The notes under the pieces: generated by a model
The model's input: the letters and a program-made list of their open reading frames with translations, nothing else
Database searches by the model: none
What the model was told of the DNA's origin: nothing
In this document: positions 17,363 through 24,672 of the stretch, in pieces
Position numbering within the stretch: position 1 is the first letter of the stretch
Layout of the letters: each line of letters opens with the position of its first letter
Source of the DNA: Acidobacteriaceae bacterium
Lineage (GTDB): Bacteria; Acidobacteriota; Terriglobia; Terriglobales; Acidobacteriaceae
Direction: 5' to 3'
Assembly: GCA_030038195.1 (NCBI GenBank)
Contig: JASHPJ010000040.1
Location: forward strand, 1 to 64,000
Length of the DNA: 64,000 nt
Program-made: the position numbers and the translations under genes

Positions 17363-17878
17363 TGGTTACGGTTGCCCTCGCTTGCCCTGGAAATTGACGT
17401 TCGGTAGTGGAAGCCCTGCTTCCTGGATTCCGATGACTCGCAGGCGAACGCAAACCTGCCCGCATCGGCATTTCAGCCTGTCCGGATGGAACTGAGGAGC
17501 TTCGGGGATCAGTGACGGAATTGCATCTGGACCGCGACGCTCAACTCCATGGGACACGCCAGGGAGAAGCGACAACAACAAAAACACCTCAGATGCATGT
17601 CATCGATTATAAAAAGCCAGCCAAGCACCGTCAATTTGGTGTGCCTATGCCTGGCATTGCAACCAGTGCGCATTGCCGGTAGACTTGGGATGGCTGGTGT
17701 CGATCTCAGGACCGTGGCAGGACTCATGGGCCTTTGATTGCTGCCCGTGACTATGCAATACGCTCACCTTGCGCCATCGCAAAGTCTCAGCTATGGGCGA
17801 GGCGGGTTACGGACGCCACAACAGATGCCAGCTCAATCACGAAGCGAGTAAGCTGCCGCAAGTGATTGAAAACAAAGC
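17363..17878. other. Gene-free stretch between cysteine synthase and tRNA-Ser
   Basis: About 500 bases without a convincing gene. A minus-strand frame at 17366-17587 could encode 73 residues with a hydrophobic N-terminus, but I recognise no family and see no ribosome site. No terminator or repeat was identified. Confidence 0.4.
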
Positions 17879-17970
17879 GGAGAGGTGGCAGAGCCCGGTT
17901 GAATGCACCTGACTCGAAATCAGACATAGTCGCAAGGCTATCGGGGGTTCGAATCCCTCCCTCTCCGCCA
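17879..17970 (+). tRNA. tRNA-Ser (anticodon CGA)
   Basis: A class II tRNA of 92 bases with encoded CCA. The acceptor arm GGAGAGG (17879-17885) pairs with CCTCTCC (17960-17966), followed by G and CCA. The anticodon loop CTCGAAA places CGA at 17915-17917. The long variable arm (TAGTC...GGCTA) and the T loop GTTCGAA are typical of tRNA-Ser. It reads UCG codons. Confidence 0.97.
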
Positions 17971-18377
17971 TAATATCGCCATAAGTTCATTATTGTCATT
18001 AACTTATTGAAATATAAGATCGTTGCTGTTGTCGGGCATCCGACAAAAGCCTTGAATTCTGTGCAATTGTTTGCACTGTTTTCAGCCTCCGGCCCCTAAA
18101 AAGCCGACAATCCGACAACGTCACCTCAGACCTGCTTTTAATAGGGTGTTCGTGTCCGCGGCATATGGCCGTGTCAGGACTGGAGCCCCACTCCTACAAA
18201 ATTCCTGGTTTTCAAGGGCAACCATCCCTTTACAATTTCTGATTTCCGGCATCCGCAGTGACGGCGCAGCTTTCGCGCGCCCTGTCTGTTGCATATCGAG
18301 AAAGGCTCACGCCCCACCAATCGTTGCCTCAATCTTCGCTCGGGAACGGATGATGCCTGGATTATGGAATTCAACGT
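17971..18377. other. AT-richer tRNA-downstream region with short hairpins and CCGACAA repeats
   Basis: No gene seen. The region holds a perfect stem TTGTCGG/CCGACAA (18029-18046), a perfect stem GTGCAA/TTGCAC (18061-18076), and two more CCGACAA copies at 18104-18110 and 18112-18118. Such arrays beside a tRNA 3' end resemble arms of integration sites, but no integrase or second tRNA-end copy is present in the window. Confidence 0.4.
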
Positions 18378-20069
18378 TCAAATTTCGTGTTTCTTAAATC
18401 GGTCGATCAAATGATCGCAGGCACGCACGGTGATGGCCATCATGGTCAGCGTAGGATTCTGGCATCCGGACGAAACAAAACAAGCTCCATCCATGGCAAA
18501 TACGTTCTCGACATCGTGCAATTGGCAATACGAATCGGTGACAGAGGTTTTAGGATCGTTTCCCATTCTTGCCGTACCCAATTCGTGAATCGCCATACCC
18601 GGCTCTGCAACCGTCGATCGAATATCGATGTTCTTCGCACCGGCGGCTTCCAGCATCTCCGCGGCAGATTCCGCGGCATCTTCATGCAAAGCCTTTTCAT
18701 TTTCTCCATGCGTCATGGAGATGTGCAACGCCGGGATTCCCCAGGCATCTTTTAGACTCGGATCGATGGAGACAAAGTTCTCATCACGCGCGAGCGATTC
18801 ACCAAAGGCGCCTATCGATATCCGATAAGTACCTTGCTTCACGGCTTTCTTATATGCGGCTCCAAATCCTTCGGCCTCTTCGTTAAATACCGCGCCGGCC
18901 GAACCCTGAAATCCATAACCGCGAATAAAATTAGGCTGTTTCGTGCTCTTGGACGTATTGCGATATCGGATGACGTAAATGCCGTTCGCGCGATGTGGCC
19001 CACTATACGGATCAGGTGTATCCTGAAACTGCGGCAACTCTCCGCTTGCGCCTGCGCCGGTAGAGTGATCCATCAGCCCGCGGCCCAGCAATCCGCTTGA
19101 GTTGCCTAGTCCGGCTGTATGGCTGCCGGTAGATGAGTTCAGCAGGATGCGCGTCGACTCCAGTGCCTGCGCGCAAAGGATAACGGCTTTCCCGCGTATG
19201 GTCTTTGTCTGACGGGTCGTGCCGTCAACGAAGGTAACACCGTTTGCCCGGTTGGTCGTGGGATCCATCTCCACATTCGCAACGATCGCGTTGGTCAACA
19301 GCGTGCATTTGCCGGTGTCGAGAGCGTCTTTTACCGTGGTGAAAGGGCTGCTGAAGTACGAGTAAGAGACACAACCGCGTTCGCAGGTTCCGCAGTAGTG
19401 GCAGGCGGCCCGGCCATTGTGAACCTGCGTGATGATGGCGGAGCGGCCAATCGTTACCGTTCTTCCAAAATTCTTCGCCACCGACTCGCGGAAGTGAACT
19501 TCACCGCAAGTCATCTTCATCGGAGGCAGAAAATGTCCGTCAGGCAGCGCAGGATTTCCTTCTGCTGCACCGCTGATGCCCACATACTCTTCGACAATGT
19601 CGTAGAAAGGAGCCAGATCCTGGTAAGAGATGGGCCAATCCTGACCGTAGCCATCGTGGCTTGCTGCTTTGAAATCCAGATCGCTCAGTCGATAGCTCTG
19701 CCGACCCCAACAAAGCGTTCTGCCGCCAACAATGCGCAGCCTTTGCCACGTGAACGGCTTATCGGCTGGAGTGCTGTAAGGGTTTTCAAGATCATTGACA
19801 AACCAGTCGTAGTTGTACTCCGTGCACGCATAGCACTGGGTTTGAACGGGTCGCGTCTTGCGCCACGCTCCCGCTCCGGCCATATTCCGATACTTGAGTT
19901 GGAACACGGGCTTGTGTTCAGTGAATTCTTTGGGAGACACATTGCGTCCCGCCTCCAGTAAAGCAACATTCAAACCGGCCTCGGACAGCTTCTTTGCAGC
20001 CCAGCCTCCAGTTGCACCGGAACCCACTACGATTGCATCATAGCTACGAGTCAGTGGATCATCAGCCAT
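18378..20069 (-). CDS. GMC-family FAD-dependent oxidoreductase (large subunit of a membrane-type dehydrogenase)
   Basis: 563 residues. The FAD-binding Rossmann motif is VVGSGATGGWAAKKLSEAG near the N-terminus. RIVGGRTLCWGRQSYRL is the second GMC region, and HELGTARMG with the C-terminal SSGCQNPTLTMMAITVRACDHL carries the C-terminal catalytic segment. A CHYCGTCERGC cluster near residue 220 is found in the dehydrogenases that hand electrons to a cytochrome subunit. It is the last gene of a set running cytochrome c, Gluc3-type small subunit, GMC protein. Together they would oxidise a sugar or alcohol in the periplasm and pass electrons to the respiratory chain. Substrate unknown; codons look less GC-rich than in flanking genes. 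Confidence 0.9.
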   Translation of the reverse strand: MADDPLTRSYDAIVVGSGATGGWAAKKLSEAGLNVALLEAGRNVSPKEFTEHKPVFQLKYRNMAGAGAWRKTRPVQTQCYACTEYNYDWFVNDLENPYSTPADKPFTWQRLRIVGGRTLCWGRQSYRLSDLDFKAASHDGYGQDWPISYQDLAPFYDIVEEYVGISGAAEGNPALPDGHFLPPMKMTCGEVHFRESVAKNFGRTVTIGRSAIITQVHNGRAACHYCGTCERGCVSYSYFSSPFTTVKDALDTGKCTLLTNAIVANVEMDPTTNRANGVTFVDGTTRQTKTIRGKAVILCAQALESTRILLNSSTGSHTAGLGNSSGLLGRGLMDHSTGAGASGELPQFQDTPDPYSGPHRANGIYVIRYRNTSKSTKQPNFIRGYGFQGSAGAVFNEEAEGFGAAYKKAVKQGTYRISIGAFGESLARDENFVSIDPSLKDAWGIPALHISMTHGENEKALHEDAAESAAEMLEAAGAKNIDIRSTVAEPGMAIHELGTARMGNDPKTSVTDSYCQLHDVENVFAMDGACFVSSGCQNPTLTMMAITVRACDHLIDRFKKHEI

Positions 20070-20087
20070 CGATTTAAGCCATCTCCC

Positions 20088-20687
20088 TTAATTAGCGTCC
20101 TGGTGTTCACCGGGCTGATGCTCGCAGCCCTTGAATATTCCTCGCGCTGGCCATCCGTCCCAGCCGAGATCTTTCAGGCCGACCGGAGAACTGTAGTAGG
20201 CGCTGACGACCCACCTCTTCATCCTCTCGAAGTGTCCGTAGCCCGCGAAGTTGGCATCTGTTTCACCCCACCGGACATGCGTATGCGGCCACGCCACCAG
20301 ATTCAGAAAATCCTGCCTCTCCGCGTCGGACAAATTCACAAAATTCGCTTTGTAGCGCGCCATCGCGCCTGTATCAAACCACGTCAGCGAATCGAGAAAT
20401 TCGCGCTGCGTCTCCGCTGGAAGCACTGACAAGACAAGATCGAGGAATCGATTTACGAAGGCGGCCTTCGCGCCAGGAGTGTCTGTGGCGGGAATGATGG
20501 TCTCGCTGAGAGAGATGAGAGTCTCATTCTGCTGCGGATTCAGAAAAGCCGGCGTCCAGTCTGGCCGGGCCAACTCGCGTGAAGCATCATCTCCAGAGGC
20601 AAATACAAGCGCATCGACTGGAATGTTTACGCTAGCGGCCGCGCCAAGGGTCAATAACGAATTGCGAAGCAGTTCACGGCGATTCAT
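20088..20687 (-). CDS. Gluconate 2-dehydrogenase subunit 3 (Gluc3) family protein
   Basis: 199 residues. A twin-arginine-like start, NRRELLRNSLLTLGAAAS, suggests Tat export, probably piggy-backing the large subunit, which lacks a signal. LSETIIPATDTPGAKAAFVNRFLDLVL is the hallmark of the Gluc3 family, and the C-terminal MKRWVVSAYYSSPVGLKDLGW is also typical. The gene lies 18 bases upstream of the GMC oxidoreductase, fitting a small-subunit role in a three-part dehydrogenase. Confidence 0.9.
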   Translation of the reverse strand: MNRRELLRNSLLTLGAAASVNIPVDALVFASGDDASRELARPDWTPAFLNPQQNETLISLSETIIPATDTPGAKAAFVNRFLDLVLSVLPAETQREFLDSLTWFDTGAMARYKANFVNLSDAERQDFLNLVAWPHTHVRWGETDANFAGYGHFERMKRWVVSAYYSSPVGLKDLGWDGWPARGIFKGCEHQPGEHQDAN

Positions 20688-20845
20688 AAGCTGACAGACA
20701 TATTAAACCCTCAACTGTAAACGTGAACACCCTGTCGTAATTTTTCTTCCAAAGATCTTTATCGATTCAAAAACGGAAACGCCCAGCACAATGTCGGTTT
20801 CCAGCACCACGCGCAGAGACAACGAGGCAATCATTTAAGGCTTGG

Positions 20846-21289
20846 CTAAGGCTTGGCGATCTGAATTGCTCCGAGACCATCGGGATCGGTGGGCAGCGGT
20901 TTCTGCCCGGCCTGAAACTTGTTGACACTCAATATATAAGCGAGCACCTGGGAAGTCTCATCCGGCGTCATGGTTCCGGGAGCCGATGCCGGCATGGTGG
21001 TATTGGTCTTCATGAAAAGATCGGCCATCGTCTGATCGACCCACTTATTTAGAAATACGTTTCCGACCAGCGGAATACTCTTTCCCTTACCCTGGAGTGC
21101 GGCCCCATGGCACGTTGCACATTGCTTTTGATACAGAACTTTACCGAGCTTTGCTTGGTCCGCGGTATATACTCCATCGCGCGTCGAGGAAACCGCTTGT
21201 GCTAAAACTTCCTGCGCAACAAACCTAGATATCAGTGATGCCGACGCCAATATACCTATTGCAATAACGCCAAATCCCTTAAACCCCAT
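20846..21289 (-). CDS. Class I c-type cytochrome
   Basis: 147 residues from the ATG at 21289, which has AAGGAG 6 bases upstream; a TTG 18 bases earlier is less likely. A hydrophobic N-terminus acts as signal peptide or anchor. One haem site is present, QCATCHG, with a likely axial Met in the TNTTMPASAPGTMT region. DETSQVLAYILSVN is the C-terminal helix of class I cytochromes. It heads the GMC dehydrogenase gene set and is the probable electron acceptor of that enzyme. Repeat copy C lies immediately upstream. Confidence 0.92.
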   Translation of the reverse strand: MGFKGFGVIAIGILASASLISRFVAQEVLAQAVSSTRDGVYTADQAKLGKVLYQKQCATCHGAALQGKGKSIPLVGNVFLNKWVDQTMADLFMKTNTTMPASAPGTMTPDETSQVLAYILSVNKFQAGQKPLPTDPDGLGAIQIAKP

Positions 21290-21309
21290 CGAATGCTCCT
21301 TAACCAAAA

Positions 21310-21462
21310 CTGGTGTGGTGGGTCAGAAGTTCGTTGAAGAACAACCGCAGGTCCCGCCACGGCGGATCTTTGACCTTTGACTCATTTTGGCGCAAAACGC
21401 GCCAAAATTCGCTCAGTGATGACAGCTTATTTGTGATGTGAACTTCTGGCTCAGGACACTGG
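21310..21462. repeat. MITE-like dispersed element, copy C
   Basis: Complete copy, but with CTGG rather than CTAG at both ends. Left end TGTGGTGGGTCAGAAG, right end GAACTTCTGGCTCAGGACA. Perfect internal hairpin: ATTTTGGCGC (21384-21393) with GCGCCAAAAT (21399-21408). It lies just upstream of the cytochrome c start, within its likely promoter region. Confidence 0.8.
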
Positions 21463-21489
21463 AGGCGATTATAATCGCTGACGGCCGCC

Positions 21490-21657
21490 TTAATACCCGA
21501 AGTGCAGCACGATGCTGGCGCTCAGCCGTGCATTGTTCTGGCGGCTGTTGATGCCGTTATTGAAGAGTGTCGCGAAATAATCGCCTTACACCAGCCGCAC
21601 CGACTAGCGGTTATTCAAACCGGTGGTTGAGGCCGCCACCTATCACGCCGGCAAAGG
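21490..21657 (-). pseudogene. Remnant 3' end of an outer-membrane beta-barrel protein gene
   Basis: Read on the minus strand, the final 33 codons translate as GDYFATLFNNGINSRQNNA then RLSASIVLHFGY and a stop at 21490, the usual ending of an acidobacterial outer-membrane beta-barrel domain. Upstream, FAGVIGGGLNHRF is in another frame and two in-frame stops interrupt the junction (probable Trp and Gln codons lost). The rest of the gene is replaced by a transposase fragment, so this is a decayed remnant. Confidence 0.6.
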
Positions 21658-22186
21658 TTAGTCTGAGTTGTAGCCTTTGTCGGCAATCATCGCCTCGGCC
21701 TTATGCTGGCCCAGCAGTTCGATGGCAGACGTGTAATCGCTGATCTGGCCGCCGGTCAGAAGAAAATCCACCGGCAGGCCCAGTTCGTTCACCAGCAGGT
21801 GAATCTTGGTCGTCAGTCCACCTCGGGAACGCCCTAGAGCCTTGGCTGAGCCTTTTTTTCGACCCCCTGGCTGCCTGCTGGTGCGCCCGGACCAGGGTCG
21901 AATCGATCATCAGATACTGGCTCTTTTTATCTCGCACCAGTTCGTGAAAGATGCGTTCCCACACGCTGGACTGAGCCGAACGCACGAACCGCTTGCGCAC
22001 GCTCTTGTACTTGCCGTAACGCTCGGGAAGGTCGCTCCAGTGCGCTCCCGAGCGCAATGCCCACAGCACTCCGTTGACGAAGGGCGGTTATCGACTGCCG
22101 CGCCCTACTTGCTCCTTACGTCCAGACAGAAAATCCCGTATCCGTTCAGGCGTGCTGACCGTCGTGGAGATTACAGATGCTTTCAT
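21658..22186 (-). pseudogene. IS5-family transposase remnant, frameshifted and truncated
   Basis: From the ATG at 22186 the frames together give TPERIRDFLSGRKEQVG, then PFVNGVLWALRSGAHWSDLP, MIDSTLVRAHQQAA, GGLTTKIHLLVNELGLPVDF and AEAMIADKGYNSD, the conserved IS5 path including the first catalytic Asp (MIDST) and DKGY. At least two frame changes are needed: one near the DNR-PF junction and one at an A7 run near 21855. The protein then stops, so the C-terminal catalytic part is missing. It cannot encode an active transposase unless frameshifting occurs, and even then it is truncated. Confidence 0.8.
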
Positions 22187-22492
22187 GCCTGTGATCGACG
22201 CCTGCAATTCCGGCCTGGTTCTGCAAAGGTCAGATTCCCGATACATGCGCATACAACTGCGCAATACAACGATAAGCAGACGGCGTTACTTCCTGCCGGC
22301 TGCGTCATTGCCTGCAAAAAGAGCCGCATTCACTGCAAAATCCTTATCCGGAGTCCCTGCCGAACTATGCTTATTACAACAGGCATCGACAGCGCGATGC
22401 ACGCGCAACAAAGCGCCAGGACCAGGCTCTGCGGCGGTTCAACCGTCGGTCCGGGCCTGGCTCAGCAGCGCGGAGGGAACAGGAATGTCGCA
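22187..22492. other. Gene-free leader upstream of the sensor kinase
   Basis: A frame is open through this stretch, but its translation looks like non-coding sequence and continues back through the transposase remnant on the other strand. I see no repeat and no clear promoter. The kinase ribosome site lies at its end. Confidence 0.45.
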
Positions 22493-23617
22493 ATGACCAA
22501 CGCGAAGAATCCACATCCTATACTGGCTTCAAGGCAAGAGGGCGCTACGGAACCAATCCGGCACGTGCCGATTCAGCTCAGCGCACATGCGATCATCTTT
22601 TCTCTGGCAGTTCCGCTGGCGCTGATCACGGCAAACGAGTGCAGCTCCATCACGCACTTTGCATCGCTGGTGTACGGCTTTGCGCTGTGGGGCTGGTGGG
22701 GCATCGTCGCCAGCGTGCTTTGGAATATCGGGCGGCGCATGCCGTTCGTGTCGAGCTTTTCACTGAAAGCGATGTCCATCCACGTCCCGGCAGCCGCTCT
22801 TCTGGGGACAATCCACCTGCTGCTCTTATGGAGCCTGGGCTTTACTCCCTTGGGGTGGCAGGGGGACGAGACCGCCGCCTCCGTTGCCCGCTACCTGTTC
22901 AACATGAATCGCTATAGCATCGAGATTCTGGTGTACGGCTTCATTTTCGGAATCATCAGCGTAACGCAAAGCCAGATTCGCGCGCAGCGGGACTCGATGC
23001 GATTCCTCGAGTTGCAACGGCAGCTCTCCGCCGCGCAATTGCACGCTCTCCAGATGCAATTGGAGCCACATTTTCTTTTTAACACGCTCAACTCGATCAC
23101 CGCGTTGTTCGAGCTTGGCAGAGGGGCAGAAGCAATCGAGATGCTGACTCATCTGAACGCCATTCTCAAGAGCACCTTGAAGAGAACGGCGCCGGAGAAG
23201 GTGCCGCTTTCACAAGAGCTCGAGGTTGTGGAGAATTACCTGGCCATTGAACAGGTTCGTTTCGCCGACCGCCTCCGCGTTGAGATCAAGGTCGAGCCCA
23301 GGGCGCTGGATGGCCTGGTTCCATGTTTTCTGCTGCAGCCCATCGTCGAAAATGCGATTCGCCATGGCATTGCTCACTGCGAAAGCAACGGAGTAGTCGA
23401 AGCTTCGGCGCGGTGCGATGGAAAGCTGCTGACCCTGCAGGTGCGCGACAGCGGAAAGGGCCTGGATGGCCAATCGAAGTTCGGCAATGGCATTGGCCTG
23501 AAGAATACGCGCGAGCGCCTGGCGCACTTTTATCCGGACGCCTACGATCTGAAGGCCCTGACACTGGACGAGGGCGGCTTCGAGGTAGCCATCACGATTC
23601 CCTATGAGCGGTGTTGA
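22493..23617 (+). CDS. LytS/YehU-type membrane sensor histidine kinase
   Basis: 374 residues from the ATG at 22493, which has AGGA 8 bases upstream; the open frame extends far upstream but that part looks non-coding. About four membrane helices occupy residues 25-160. The His_kinase domain follows, with the phospho-acceptor in LEPHFLFNTLNSI and an HATPase domain with N-box PIVENAIRHGI and G-boxes DSGKGLDG and GNGIGLKNTRERL. Its partner response regulator starts directly after the stop codon. The signal is unknown; the neighbouring TonB receptor is a possible target. Confidence 0.92.
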   Translation: MTNAKNPHPILASRQEGATEPIRHVPIQLSAHAIIFSLAVPLALITANECSSITHFASLVYGFALWGWWGIVASVLWNIGRRMPFVSSFSLKAMSIHVPAAALLGTIHLLLLWSLGFTPLGWQGDETAASVARYLFNMNRYSIEILVYGFIFGIISVTQSQIRAQRDSMRFLELQRQLSAAQLHALQMQLEPHFLFNTLNSITALFELGRGAEAIEMLTHLNAILKSTLKRTAPEKVPLSQELEVVENYLAIEQVRFADRLRVEIKVEPRALDGLVPCFLLQPIVENAIRHGIAHCESNGVVEASARCDGKLLTLQVRDSGKGLDGQSKFGNGIGLKNTRERLAHFYPDAYDLKALTLDEGGFEVAITIPYERC

Positions 23618-24391
23618 ATGAAGCTGAAGGCACTCATTGCCGACGACGAGACCCTGGCGCGTGAACGGCTGAAGTTCCTTCTCTCGGCCGACGAGGAGAT
23701 AGCGATTGCCCGCGAATGCCACAACAGCAGAGAAGTTGTTGCAGCGCTCAGGCAGGATCGCCTTGACGTTCTCTTTCTCGACATTCAGATGCCCGGCGGA
23801 AGCGGCTTCGACATCATTGAGCAGATGGGCGCGGAGCATATGCCGGTCACCGTGTTTGTTACCGCTCACAACCAATACGCCTTGCAAGCCTTTGAAGTGC
23901 ATGCGCTGGATTACTTGACGAAGCCGGTGGAACCGGAACGGCTGAAAGCGACCCTGGCTCATGTCAAGGAGCAGGTAGCCTCGCGGGCTGCGCTCACCAC
24001 GACACAGGAACAACTGCGGTCTCTGCTGGCCGCGCTGAGCGGCCAGCAGCGCGAGTATCCGCAAAGGATGGTTGTTCCCAACGGGACCAGGGATTCGTTC
24101 GTGAACGTCGATGAGATCGAATGGGTCGAAGCGGCCGATTACTACGCATGCCTGCACGTAGGCTCACGGAACCTGATGCTGCGTGAAACGATCAAGCAGC
24201 TTGCCGAAACACTGGATCCCCGCAAATTCGTGCGGATTCATCGTTCCGCCATTGTGAACATCGGCCATGTGCGCGAGATACTGCGCGAAGGCCGGAACGA
24301 GGGCTGGGTCCTGCTTGCGAGCGGTCATCGCCTGAAGATGAGCAAGGCAGGCTGGCAGGCCCTGCTGGAGCGCTTTCGATTCCAGTGTTGA
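23618..24391 (+). CDS. LytR/AlgR-family response regulator (LytTR DNA-binding)
   Basis: 257 residues. The receiver domain (1-120) has acidic residues IADDE, phospho-acceptor Asp in LDVLFLDIQMPGGSGFD near 53, and lysine in YLTKPVEPERL. The LytTR DNA-binding domain occupies the C-terminal 100 residues, with NVDEIEWVEAADYYACLHVG and FVRIHRSAIVNIGHVREIL. Its ATG follows the kinase stop codon without a gap, so the two are coupled. It likely activates nearby exported-function genes; no binding site could be recognised by eye. Confidence 0.93.
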   Translation: MKLKALIADDETLARERLKFLLSADEEIAIARECHNSREVVAALRQDRLDVLFLDIQMPGGSGFDIIEQMGAEHMPVTVFVTAHNQYALQAFEVHALDYLTKPVEPERLKATLAHVKEQVASRAALTTTQEQLRSLLAALSGQQREYPQRMVVPNGTRDSFVNVDEIEWVEAADYYACLHVGSRNLMLRETIKQLAETLDPRKFVRIHRSAIVNIGHVREILREGRNEGWVLLASGHRLKMSKAGWQALLERFRFQC

Positions 24392-24672
24392 CCGGCTGTC
24401 ATCGTGTCCGCCACGGCGGATGGCTCTTTATTTGAGGAACGAGCCACTCGATGGCATCCATAATGCATCGACCTGAATTGAAAACGCTGTAGCAGCGAAC
24501 CGCTCGCAGCCCGTTCGCCGCTCGATCTCTTTCACGCGCTTATCTCCTGCCGCTCCGGTTCACTGCCTGCGCCACTCCTGGCTCTCCCTGCACAACCCCG
24601 CCATTGGCTGCAAGCCGCTGGATCGCTCCCCCGGATTCAGCGAAATTGCCTGAGAAGGGCGGTGACAGCGGC

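Noticed and set aside
17787..17999. Minus-strand frame encoding a 70-residue protein containing GGEGGIRTPDSLATM
   Set aside because: This is the antisense translation of the tRNA-Ser gene, a well-known spurious protein in databases.
21806..22492. Long upstream extension of the sensor kinase frame
   Set aside because: It crosses the transposase remnant in antisense and has non-coding character; a good ribosome site precedes the ATG at 22493.
24392..24672. Possible sixth copy of the MITE-like repeat after the LytTR gene
   Set aside because: Only the short palindrome TCCGCCACGGCGGA is shared; the terminal inverted repeats and the CGCTCAGGATGACA block are missing.
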